From assembly GCF_000971975.1 (NCBI RefSeq), contig NZ_LAQO01000016.1, forward strand, positions 1 to 64,000: DNA of 64,000 nucleotides. Reading direction: 5' to 3'. Position numbers and translations under genes: made by a program. The notes below the pieces were generated by a model. It worked only from the letters and a program-made list of their open reading frames with translations, did no database searches and was not told where the DNA came from. Source of the stretch: Paenibacillus algorifonticola (GTDB lineage: Bacteria > Bacillota > Bacilli > Paenibacillales > Paenibacillaceae). Positions 7,831 to 15,261 of the stretch are shown piece by piece; position 1 is the stretch's first letter, and each line of letters starts with the position of its first letter.

Positions 7831-8247
7831 ATGTCATACTCCACAGCTCTATCGCAAGGAATTGCCATATTGCTCTATATTCACAGTATTGCGGAGGAGA
7901 ACTGCTCTAACTTTCTATCTACGAAAGTGATTTCTGAGCAATTAAATATTCCGGTTCCAACAACGGTTAAGGTCATCAGGAATCTGAACAATGCTAAGCT
8001 GACGCTTGCTAAAGAAGGAGCGAAGGGAGGCATACTGCTGGCAAGGCCTTTGGCAGAAATTACGTTATTGGATGTTTTTCTAGCAGTTGAACCTGGCAAA
8101 GCGCTGTTCAAGCTCCATACCGATACCACACTTCAAGGAAAAGAAGTAGACGCAGTAAAACAAAAGATTGCCACCAGTCTACAAACAGTTGAGATGGCTA
8201 TGCAGAATCATTTGAAAGAAGTAAGGTTAACCGACTTTTTGAATTAA
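7831..8247 (+). CDS. Rrf2-family transcriptional regulator without cluster cysteines
   Basis: A 138-residue winged-helix protein. The N-terminal half has the family pattern (GIAILLYIH, FLSTKVISEQLNIPVPTTVKVIRNLNNA, GAKGGILLARPLAEITLLDVFLA). The three cysteines that hold the [2Fe-2S] cluster in IscR or NsrR are absent: only Cys25, in the first helices, is present. It therefore resembles the YwnA-like, thiol- or ligand-sensing branch. RBS AGGATGA precedes the ATG. It sits just before the aldo/keto reductase gene, a likely target. Confidence 0.88.
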   Translation: MSYSTALSQGIAILLYIHSIAEENCSNFLSTKVISEQLNIPVPTTVKVIRNLNNAKLTLAKEGAKGGILLARPLAEITLLDVFLAVEPGKALFKLHTDTTLQGKEVDAVKQKIATSLQTVEMAMQNHLKEVRLTDFLN

Positions 8248-8272
8248 AAAAACGGTTAACTTCTCTTTTTTG
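8224..8272 (+). terminator. possible weak terminator after the Rrf2 gene
   Basis: GTTAACCG at 8226 and CGGTTAAC at 8253 pair around an A/T-rich loop of 19 bases and are followed by TTCTCTTTTTT. The stem starts inside the last codons of the Rrf2 gene. It is weak enough to allow read-through into the reductase gene. Confidence 0.4.
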
Positions 8273-8349
8273 AATAAACTAGATATAATTTATATTCAAT
8301 ATATTTTATATATCTCATTTTGATTTTAACAAACGAAAGGAGCAGTACA

Positions 8350-9219
8350 ATGAATTTTGAAAATAGAGCAGTAAAAGCGATTAATGGGGTTGAAATTCCA
8401 CAATTGGGGTTTGGGGTATACAAAATAACGAAAGCAAGAGAGTTTGAAACGGCGATCAGCGAAGCTATTCGAATCGGATATCGGCATTTCGATACCGCTA
8501 AAATTTATGGCAATGAGGAAGCTTTAGGAAGAGAGATTCAGAAAAGCGGACTGCCGCGCGAGGCGTTTTTTATTACTTCTAAAGTGTGGAATACGGATCA
8601 TGGCTATGAAGCGACAAAGAAGGCTTTTGAACAAACTTGTAAAAAGATGAATGTAGATTATCTTGATATGTACTTGATTCATTTTGCCGCACCACATTAT
8701 TTAGAAACGTGGAGGGCTATGGAAGAGCTGTATTCTGAAGGGAAAATCAAAGTGATTGGCGTTGCTAATTTTGAGATTCAGCACCTTGAACGATTAATGA
8801 AACATTCTAAAATCCCGCCGATGATCAATCAGATTGAGACGCATCCAGAGTTTGCGCAAATTGACCTGCATAACTTTCTCAATGAACATCAGATTTTGCA
8901 TGAGGCTTGGGGGCCACTAGGGCAAGGGAATAAGGTGTTATTGGAGCACCCGGAATTAAAAAGAATCGCTGCTTATCATCATAAAACAGTGGCGCAAGTC
9001 ATTTTACGTTGGCACTTGGAACGAGGCATCATCGTTATTCCAAAATCATCAAGCCCAAAAAGAATGAAAGAAAATAGCCAGATATTTGATTTTGAGCTGA
9101 CTAGTGATGAAATGGAGCAGATCAACCAGCTGAATATAGGCAAAAGGTATTCGATTAATCCAACGGGTTATATCATTCATCCAATCTATAATAAATTGAT
9201 GAAGATTTTTATGAAATAA
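8350..9219 (+). CDS. aldo/keto reductase
   Basis: A 289-residue NADPH-dependent (beta/alpha)8-barrel reductase. The AKR tetrad is visible: Asp and Tyr in RHFDTAKIYGNEEALG, Lys in ITSKVWN and His in LIHFA. Cofactor-site residues are at the C-terminus in VIPKSSSPKRMKEN. The ATG at 8350 has AAAGGAG nine bases upstream; a TTG at 8320 is in frame but has no ribosome binding site. The sequence is nearest to the 2,5-diketogluconate reductase-like and YtbE-like groups, which act on small aldehydes. With the OsmC and Rrf2 genes it forms a small electrophile or peroxide stress neighbourhood. Confidence 0.92.
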   Translation: MNFENRAVKAINGVEIPQLGFGVYKITKAREFETAISEAIRIGYRHFDTAKIYGNEEALGREIQKSGLPREAFFITSKVWNTDHGYEATKKAFEQTCKKMNVDYLDMYLIHFAAPHYLETWRAMEELYSEGKIKVIGVANFEIQHLERLMKHSKIPPMINQIETHPEFAQIDLHNFLNEHQILHEAWGPLGQGNKVLLEHPELKRIAAYHHKTVAQVILRWHLERGIIVIPKSSSPKRMKENSQIFDFELTSDEMEQINQLNIGKRYSINPTGYIIHPIYNKLMKIFMK

Positions 9220-9348
9220 TGTAGTCGAATAACAGTATATAAGCGCAGTCTTTGAAAGAGTTGGCGAAACTGATATACTCAGGGCAGGTATGCAAGCCTA
9301 AGCCATCCAAGTTAATAAAGCGATTACGGAAGGAGTATTTATCTTAGG

Positions 9349-11295
9349 ATGAAGCAGCAAGAAGAATACAAGGTTTGGAATCACATACATATTGAGCTGG
9401 CTGACATCCGTCTGCATACTCTTGGTGCAGGAGAGTTCAGAAGCGGCTACCGTCTGCCTGCCAGTGCTTTTTTATTTCTATATAAGGGCAAAGCAAAGAT
9501 ACGGATGGATGGACTTAATCATCCTGTTGAACATTTTCATTGTCTGCATGGCTGCAAAGGAGTGCGGCTGGATATTGAAGCAGCGGAATATTTGGAATAT
9601 TATATGGTGCTTTATCGTGGCGAGTTTCCGCTGCGCCGAAGGCATTTTCTGGACAAGGGAGGAATCCCGCCGTTTCAGCAAATATTTGCTTTTGCACCCG
9701 CGCAGCCTATAGGGCTTTATCAGATTCTACAGCGGATGGAGGCCGCATGGAATCGATCGACGGAGAAAGAAAAATTTTTAGCAAAAACACTCTTCTTACC
9801 ATTTATTCTGGAAATGCTTCAGCAAAAGCAGCAGTTAGGAATAGACCCCCTTCCTACAGAGGTAGTTAAGCAAGTAGCTCAGTATATGCATGAGCATGTG
9901 GATGAGCCATTGACGCTGGAGCTGCTAGGGAAGAGGTTTGGCTTCAATCCCCAATATCTGGCCCGTAGATTCAAGGAATTGACGATGCACAGTCCGATTG
10001 ATTATCTAATAGGGCTTCGTATTGAAAAAGCGTGTCATATGCTGCAAAACACAGATGCTTCGATTGGTGACATAGCCCAAAGTGTAGGTTATGAGGATGT
10101 GTTTTATTTCAACCGCATTTTCAAAAAGAACGTTGGCCTTTCCCCCAGCCATTTCAAAAAAAAGCTGTCGGATAAGGAGGGTGTTCGGTTTAATCCATAT
10201 AAAAAGTGGGGATTGTCCATGTCAGAGTCCATCGCTTCATGCTATAGTGATAATGATAATTGTTATCACTATAAAGAAAAGGGAGAGTCTTACATGTACC
10301 GAACATCCAGAAAAAATATGATGGCAGCACTTCTTATCTGTATGGCCTTATTGATTACAGCTTGCGGAGGGGGAAATACGAATCTACAGTCCCCATCGGA
10401 AACCGCCGCTGCTGGCTCTAATTCTTCAGCACTAACTCAGAAAGCGACACCAATAACAGACACCAAGATCGTGAATACCGCCTTCGGCGAAGTGGAAGTT
10501 TCCAAAAAGCCCGAACGCATTGTGGCGATTCAATATTTGAGCAGTCTGCTAGCCGTGAAGGTTAATCCAATCGCCTCTACGACACGCATCATGGATAATC
10601 CTTATTTCAACGGTTTAACGGACAATATTGAGATTGTCGGTTCTTCCGGCAGTGATGTTTCTTTTGAAAAGCTGATTGAGCTTAATCCAGATCTGATTGT
10701 CGTCATGACCTCGGAGGAGGAAGAATATAAAAAGTACAGTAAAATTGCTCCAACGATTGCCATTCCCTATGGAAACTTCACATCCATTGAGGAGGAAGTT
10801 AAGTTCTTTGGAGATCTGCTTGGGCGGGACGAGGAGGCCTCTTCATGGATAGCCGATTATAATGCGCGAATCGCCGCTGCTAGTGCCAAGGTCCAAGCAG
10901 TGATACCCGCAGATGCAACCTTTAGTATCATGCAGGAGACAGACAAAACATTAAGTATATATGGCAGTGAGTTTGGCCGTGGCGGAAAAGTTATTTATGA
11001 GAATCTAGGACGGATATCGCCCCCATCCTATGATGAAGCAGTTAAGGAAGATAAATACAAGGATATATCAATGGAAGTATTGGAGCAATATGCTGGAGAC
11101 TATATTATCCTGACTACGGAGAGGTCATTGGAGGAGCTTCGTGAGGATCCAATCTGGGGACGGCTGGAAGCAGTCAAAAATGGCAGACTTTATGCCTGGT
11201 CTAACATTCGCTCTTATTTTATTGACCCGCTGTCGATATTGATGCAGACAGAAGAATTGGCTGATTGGCTGACGAATGCACCCCAGAACAAATGA
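9349..11295 (+). CDS. AraC regulator fused in frame to an iron-siderophore binding lipoprotein (fusion 2)
   Basis: A 648-codon frame with the same plan as the gene at 3334. It has a cupin-like sensor region (about 1-165), an AraC double helix-turn-helix (about 175-280, ending GLSPSHFKKKL) and a linker. From Met316 follows a complete lipoprotein with signal MAALLICMALLITAC (Cys339) and a ferric-siderophore binding domain (VSKKPERIVAI, ELNPDLIVVM, EQYAGDYIILT). The sensor parts of the two genes align along their length (for example LYRGEFP against FYRATIP), so they are paralogues. GGAAGGAG precedes the ATG. A near-perfect Fur box and a ribosome binding site lie inside the linker codons. A membrane-tethered sensor, a dual-product gene, or two genes that lost the intervening stop are all possible. 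Confidence 0.88.
   Translation: MKQQEEYKVWNHIHIELADIRLHTLGAGEFRSGYRLPASAFLFLYKGKAKIRMDGLNHPVEHFHCLHGCKGVRLDIEAAEYLEYYMVLYRGEFPLRRRHFLDKGGIPPFQQIFAFAPAQPIGLYQILQRMEAAWNRSTEKEKFLAKTLFLPFILEMLQQKQQLGIDPLPTEVVKQVAQYMHEHVDEPLTLELLGKRFGFNPQYLARRFKELTMHSPIDYLIGLRIEKACHMLQNTDASIGDIAQSVGYEDVFYFNRIFKKNVGLSPSHFKKKLSDKEGVRFNPYKKWGLSMSESIASCYSDNDNCYHYKEKGESYMYRTSRKNMMAALLICMALLITACGGGNTNLQSPSETAAAGSNSSALTQKATPITDTKIVNTAFGEVEVSKKPERIVAIQYLSSLLAVKVNPIASTTRIMDNPYFNGLTDNIEIVGSSGSDVSFEKLIELNPDLIVVMTSEEEEYKKYSKIAPTIAIPYGNFTSIEEEVKFFGDLLGRDEEASSWIADYNARIAAASAKVQAVIPADATFSIMQETDKTLSIYGSEFGRGGKVIYENLGRISPPSYDEAVKEDKYKDISMEVLEQYAGDYIILTTERSLEELREDPIWGRLEAVKNGRLYAWSNIRSYFIDPLSILMQTEELADWLTNAPQNK
10249..10267. promoter_or_regulatory. 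Fur box inside the fusion 2 reading frame
   Basis: GATAATGATAATTGTTATC matches 17 of 19 bases of the classical Fur box. It is the centre of a longer perfect inverted repeat (ATAGTGATAA at 10244 and TTATCACTAT at 10263 flanking nine bases). It is read as codons of the linker and lies 26 bases before the internal ATG at 10294. TATAGT or GATAAT inside it could serve as a -10 element. Confidence 0.75.
10294..11295 (+). CDS. alternative product: free siderophore-binding lipoprotein from an internal start
   Basis: The in-frame ATG at 10294 follows AAAAGGGAGAG at seven bases and starts a 333-residue lipoprotein (lipobox LITAC, Cys24) of the ferric-siderophore binding family. With the Fur box immediately upstream, this is what an ordinary iron-regulated receptor gene would look like if it stood alone. 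Here it lies in the same open frame as the regulator. Use of this start is inferred from signals, not shown. Confidence 0.6.
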   Translation: MYRTSRKNMMAALLICMALLITACGGGNTNLQSPSETAAAGSNSSALTQKATPITDTKIVNTAFGEVEVSKKPERIVAIQYLSSLLAVKVNPIASTTRIMDNPYFNGLTDNIEIVGSSGSDVSFEKLIELNPDLIVVMTSEEEEYKKYSKIAPTIAIPYGNFTSIEEEVKFFGDLLGRDEEASSWIADYNARIAAASAKVQAVIPADATFSIMQETDKTLSIYGSEFGRGGKVIYENLGRISPPSYDEAVKEDKYKDISMEVLEQYAGDYIILTTERSLEELREDPIWGRLEAVKNGRLYAWSNIRSYFIDPLSILMQTEELADWLTNAPQNK

Positions 11296-11313
11296 TCAAG
11301 AATATGGTATTAA

Positions 11314-11347
11314 AGCTTCTGCCCGTAGTATGAGCAGGAGCTTTTTT
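11314..11347 (+). terminator. rho-independent terminator after fusion 2
   Basis: AGCTTCTGC and GCAGGAGCT pair with one G-U around a ten-base loop, followed by TTTTTTCTTT. Confidence 0.8.
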
Positions 11348-11532
11348 CTTTGAACAGACGATTATTATGCATTATATTATTCTTTTTATAGAAAAATTTT
11401 ATAATATTTCATATAGACTAACGAAGCTAAAAAAATCTAATTGGCTGGAGAGTTTTATTAAATTTCTATGTCCTCTAGGGAAGTGAACAGGTGTATAATA
11501 ATGTAATTAAATAATGTAGAGGAGTAATTATA

Positions 11533-11949
11533 ATGAGGATTATTGCTGCAAATGATTCGCACTACGAATATATTAGAAAACATGACCATCACATCTTAGA
11601 AAACTTAATCTTACCGAAAATTAGGGGGAATGAAATCTACATTCTGCAGAATGAAGAATTTCTTACCGTTGGGTGGATGCGGCACAGCTATTTTTGGGAC
11701 AACACGCCTTTTATGAATATGATTTGGATCGATGATACCTATCGAAGTAAAGGATTAGGGAAGAAAGCAGTTCTTTTTTGGGAGGATGAAATGAAGAAGC
11801 TCGGTTTTAATTTGGTTATGACCTCTACTTTAGCTAATGAAGGGGCTCAGCATTTTTATAGAAAATTAGGTTATCGAGATTCAGGGTGCTTAATACTTGA
11901 AGATGAGCCTTTGGAAATCATACTTACTAAGAGGCTTTCTGATTTATGA
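11533..11949 (+). CDS. GNAT-family N-acetyltransferase
   Basis: A 138-residue acetyl-CoA-dependent acetyltransferase. The acetyl-CoA binding motif A is visible as DDTYRSKGLGKKAVLFWEDE, followed by the motif B region ANEGAQHFYRKLGYRD. The N-terminal YEYIRKHDHHI and the Trp-rich middle resemble streptothricin- or aminoglycoside-like GNATs, but the substrate cannot be named. GAGGAG lies upstream of the ATG. It stands alone between a terminator and an A/T-rich region. Confidence 0.85.
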   Translation: MRIIAANDSHYEYIRKHDHHILENLILPKIRGNEIYILQNEEFLTVGWMRHSYFWDNTPFMNMIWIDDTYRSKGLGKKAVLFWEDEMKKLGFNLVMTSTLANEGAQHFYRKLGYRDSGCLILEDEPLEIILTKRLSDL

Positions 11950-12022
11950 ATCGGGTCTTAATACCTAGAAGGATAAACACGGGTATGATTATAAAGTCAT
12001 GATCTAACTAATGATTAATTTT

Positions 12023-12061
12023 AGAAAAATAATCCTTAAAGATCATTTTCATTATTTTTCT
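12023..12061. repeat. A/T-rich inverted repeat
   Basis: AGAAAAATAAT and ATTATTTTTCT pair perfectly around a 17-base loop in the gap between the GNAT and HD-GYP genes. It could end GNAT transcription but has little G/C. Confidence 0.4.
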
Positions 12062-12153
12062 AATGTATTCCAGATATAATTCCGAATATTTTTTTATCCT
12101 GTGTTCAGGAATCCATATTAGAGAATAGGTAATCCACTTGGGAGGTACTATCA

Positions 12154-13215
12154 TTGTTAGTTAAAGATTATGAACAATTAATCGGTAAAATACTAACGAA
12201 AAGCATCCGCGATACAAAGGGAACGCTTTTAATCAGAAAGGGAACTATTCTTCTAAAAAGTCACACCGAGAGACTTGCTAAATTTAAAATCCAAATCGGG
12301 GAAGTCACAACTATTGATGCGAATGCTGCTGAGCTGAATCAGGAAGTTTCTGATCATACACCTAAACAAAAGCCATCCATTCGAGAATCATATGAAAAGG
12401 CTAAGCAACATTTTAATGATATGGATCAGTTCGTTCGCCAAAACGGGATTGTTCCTATCGAGGAGCTTGAACGAGAAGTTCTTCCCTTTATAAAGGAAAT
12501 AGCGAAGCGGTATAATCTATTTCAGTTATTTTCCGAGCTAAAGGAACAGGACGATTACAGGTATAGGCAATGCATAGGAACGGCCGTTATTGCAACATCT
12601 TTAGGTAAGCGGCTTGGTCTGGAAGAAAACGAATTGGCGTTGCTTACGACTGCGGCGAGTCTTTACGATATTGGGCTGGTCAAGTTGCCCACCGCAATCG
12701 TTACCAAACAGTCAAGGTTAGACACTCATGAATATGCGATTATAAAGCAGCACACCATTCTCGGACACGAGCTATTACTCCAATCGGGCGTTGAACCTCG
12801 GGTTGCTCTGGTCGCTCTTCAGCATCATGAACGAGAGGACGGCAGCGGTTATCCAAGTGGTCTGAAGGGGGAGGGGCTGGATCGTTTTAGCAAAATTGTA
12901 GGTTTGACAGATTTTTATATGGCTATCATCTCAGAAAGACCCTATAGGGCTGCGCTTCAATTTTTTGAAGTCATCGAAGAAATTCATCAACAAATTATTT
13001 TAAATCGCTTTGATTCGGTAATTGGGCTCACGTTGCTGGATATGCTTCTCTCCACCCAAATCGGTTGCGAGGTTGTTTTATCAGACAATCGAAGAGGAAC
13101 TATTTTACTGAACAACTATAACTACCCGACTCGACCATTTATAGCGCTTGAAAACCACGAGTTTATTGATCTTAGTAAGTTTGAAGATATTAAAATCATT
13201 GAAATTGTCGGATAA
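12154..13215 (+). CDS. HD-GYP domain protein with a degenerate metal site
   Basis: A 353-residue protein with an N-terminal DUF3391-like segment (about 1-55) and an HD-GYP domain (about 130-290). HD-GYP enzymes hydrolyse cyclic di-GMP. The GYP part is intact (HHEREDGSGYPSGLKGE at 224-240), and His200 and Asp253 are kept. The HD pair is YDIGL at 171-175 instead of HDIGK, the usual first His is replaced by Gln139 or a neighbour, and the later Asp is Met257. Catalysis is therefore doubtful and a ligand-sensing or scaffold role is possible. The start is TTG, with GGAGGT seven bases upstream. It is monocistronic, ending at a strong terminator. Confidence 0.88.
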   Translation: MLVKDYEQLIGKILTKSIRDTKGTLLIRKGTILLKSHTERLAKFKIQIGEVTTIDANAAELNQEVSDHTPKQKPSIRESYEKAKQHFNDMDQFVRQNGIVPIEELEREVLPFIKEIAKRYNLFQLFSELKEQDDYRYRQCIGTAVIATSLGKRLGLEENELALLTTAASLYDIGLVKLPTAIVTKQSRLDTHEYAIIKQHTILGHELLLQSGVEPRVALVALQHHEREDGSGYPSGLKGEGLDRFSKIVGLTDFYMAIISERPYRAALQFFEVIEEIHQQIILNRFDSVIGLTLLDMLLSTQIGCEVVLSDNRRGTILLNNYNYPTRPFIALENHEFIDLSKFEDIKIIEIVG

Positions 13216-13246
13216 GAGGATTGGCATATAAATTAAGCATTACGCG

Positions 13247-13274
13247 GGGGGCCAAGAAGGCCCCTTATTTTTTT
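13247..13274 (+). terminator. rho-independent terminator after the HD-GYP gene
   Basis: GGGGCC and GGCCCC pair around AAGAA and are followed by TTATTTTTTT. Confidence 0.88.
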
Positions 13275-13332
13275 ATGGTTTGTATGTGTTAAAATAGATA
13301 GTATTTGAGCTCAATGAAAGGTTTGATTTAAC

Positions 13333-14217
13333 TTGGAAATTAGAATCATAGAGAAGGAGCAAGCTTGGCAATTACGTCATCAGGTCATGTGGCCGGATAA
13401 GGATTTCGATTTTATAAAGCTTAAAGAGGACGGCGAGGGCACTCACTATGGACTTTTTGAAGAGGAAGAACTTGTCTCGGTGGTGTCCATCTTTATTCAT
13501 GGCGTTCATGCTCAGTTTAGAAAATTTGCTACTCTATCCCGTCATCAAAATAAAGGCTATGGAAGCAAACTTCTGAATTACGCACTCAGTGAATCAGAGC
13601 GCCTAGGCGTTAAACGAATATATTGCAATGCAAGAATGGATAAAGCAACGTTTTATGAGAAATTCGGGCTTTCTAAAACGGACGCCACCTTCAGTAAAAG
13701 CGGCAAAGATTATATTGTGATGGAACGCCACATAAAAGGAGAAATGAATATGAGTCAAGACGAGCTTTTTATGAGAGAAGCAATTAAGCTTTCTAAGCTC
13801 GCGGTTGAGCACGGAAACGAACCTTTTGGAGCCATACTCGTTAAAGACGGGGAAATTGTATTTACAAATGAAAATCAAATTTATTCGGCAACCGACCCAA
13901 CTTTCCATGCAGAGGCTGGGCTGCTGCGGCGATTTTGCGAAGAAACCCACATTACGGATTTGCATGAATACACCTTATATTCGAGCTGTGAGCCTTGTTA
14001 TATGTGCAGCGGTGCGATGGTTTGGACAAATGTGGGACGGCTGGTTTATAGCGCCAGCAACATGGAGTTGTGCAGTATATTGGGCGAGCAGGGAAGTCCA
14101 TGCTCTCAAATTGTATTTGAAAATTCTCACCATAAGCCTGATATCACAGCTGGGATATTACGGGAGGAAAGTCTTAGTATATTGGCTGCCTATTTTTCGC
14201 ACAACACAAAGGGCTGA
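13333..14217 (+). CDS. GNAT acetyltransferase fused in frame to a nucleoside deaminase
   Basis: A 294-codon frame. Residues 1 to about 136 form a GNAT domain with LSRHQNKGYGSKLLNYAL (acetyl-CoA loop) and ATFYEKFGLSKTD. Residues from about 140 form a cytidine/deoxycytidylate-type deaminase with the zinc motifs HAEAGLL (His and catalytic Glu) and SSCEPCYMCSGAM (two Cys ligands), close to guanine or tRNA-adenosine deaminase-like proteins. The join holds AAAAGGAGA and, eight bases on, ATGAGTCAAGAC at 13750, so the deaminase part has the signals of an independent start. The long product begins with TTG. Either a genuine two-domain enzyme or two genes without an intervening stop would look like this. 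Confidence 0.85.
   Translation: MEIRIIEKEQAWQLRHQVMWPDKDFDFIKLKEDGEGTHYGLFEEEELVSVVSIFIHGVHAQFRKFATLSRHQNKGYGSKLLNYALSESERLGVKRIYCNARMDKATFYEKFGLSKTDATFSKSGKDYIVMERHIKGEMNMSQDELFMREAIKLSKLAVEHGNEPFGAILVKDGEIVFTNENQIYSATDPTFHAEAGLLRRFCEETHITDLHEYTLYSSCEPCYMCSGAMVWTNVGRLVYSASNMELCSILGEQGSPCSQIVFENSHHKPDITAGILREESLSILAAYFSHNTKG
13734..13742 (+). promoter_or_regulatory. internal ribosome binding site at the GNAT-deaminase junction
   Basis: AAAAGGAGA lies within the last GNAT codons, eight bases before an in-frame ATG at 13750. It would direct separate translation of a 155-residue deaminase starting MSQDELFMREAIKLSK, the normal family N-terminus. Confidence 0.6.
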
Positions 14218-14317
14218 AACATTCCAGTAAGCTTCGATTGGAGAAACTAACTTCATCCATACGCCAACCCTGCCATTGCTGCCAAAAGAAATCCTACTTC
14301 CCCAAGGAGGCCTAACC

Positions 14318-15007
14318 TTGCAAACGATTATGATCGTCGAAGACGAGCCGGCTATTTCCCGCGTTTTGGCGGCGTATATACGAAAGGCAGGCTTTGCGAG
14401 CATTATTTTTGACCGAGGGAAAGAGGCGGTGGAGAAGCTGGCCGTGCTTCAACCCGCGCTTATTTTGCTTGATGTCATGCTGCCGGAAATGGATGGCTGG
14501 GAGGTGCTGCGGGAAGTACGGCGGCGCAGCGTCTGTCCGGTCATTATGCTCACAGCTAAAGGGGAGATTGGTGACCGCCTGGCTGGGCTGAACAGCGGCG
14601 CGGATGATTACATCACCAAGCCGTTTGAGCCGCAGGAGGTGGTAGCACGGATTCAAGCTGTATTGCGCAGAGGTACGCATGCATTAATTGCGGGAAATCA
14701 GATCCAGTACGGCAGTCTGAAAATCAATTTAAACGACAGAAGCGTTTATTTGAATGAAGTATGTCTATCAATAACGCCGAAAGACTTTGCACTGCTGCAT
14801 TTTTTAATGGAGCATCCTAATCAAATTTTTAATCGGGAGCAAATGATCGAGCAGGTATGGGGAATCGGCTATGATGGGAGTGACCGGGCTGTGGATCATG
14901 CCATTAAACGCTTGCGACAGGCGCTGCTGCATTTGCCTCCAGAAGAAGGAGAAATTCGTACCTTGCGGGGAAAGGGGTACCAGTTTTATACCAATCGTGA
15001 AAATTAA
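14318..15007 (+). CDS. OmpR/PhoB-family response regulator, orphan
   Basis: A 229-residue two-domain regulator. The receiver domain has the acidic pair in VEDEPA, the phosphorylated Asp in LILLDVMLPEMDGWEV, Thr in MLTAKGE and Lys in DYITKPFEP. The C-terminal winged helix has SITPKDFALLHFLMEHP and RAVDHAIKRLRQAL. The start is TTG at 14318 with AAGGAGG seven bases upstream. No histidine kinase gene follows: the next gene is a toxin-like protein on the same strand, so the partner is elsewhere or lost. Confidence 0.92.
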   Translation: MQTIMIVEDEPAISRVLAAYIRKAGFASIIFDRGKEAVEKLAVLQPALILLDVMLPEMDGWEVLREVRRRSVCPVIMLTAKGEIGDRLAGLNSGADDYITKPFEPQEVVARIQAVLRRGTHALIAGNQIQYGSLKINLNDRSVYLNEVCLSITPKDFALLHFLMEHPNQIFNREQMIEQVWGIGYDGSDRAVDHAIKRLRQALLHLPPEEGEIRTLRGKGYQFYTNREN

Positions 15008-15261
15008 TCACTGACTGCTGCTTTGCACTTCCAGTCACAAAATGTCGGATTTAGCGAGCCAAATCTAATCCCTTATATTTTTTTGCCATACGCCTGACAC
15101 ATTCTACCATTATTCTGTAGTAGCTAGATCCTCTAAGTGATCTACTCCAAGATGTAGCTAATGATAAGAAGTCAAAGAGCTGCGAGCATCCACGATTGCA
15201 AACGTTGAATAGATGACTACGGGGAAGCTTTATCAAATCGAGTGGAAGGTGGATGAAGGTT

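Noticed and set aside
15051..15236. 61-codon minus-strand frame in the gap between response regulator and toxin-like gene
   Set aside because: The Arg/Ser-rich translation suggested a transposase remnant, but no DDE, HTH or terminal repeat could be seen. I leave the gap unannotated.
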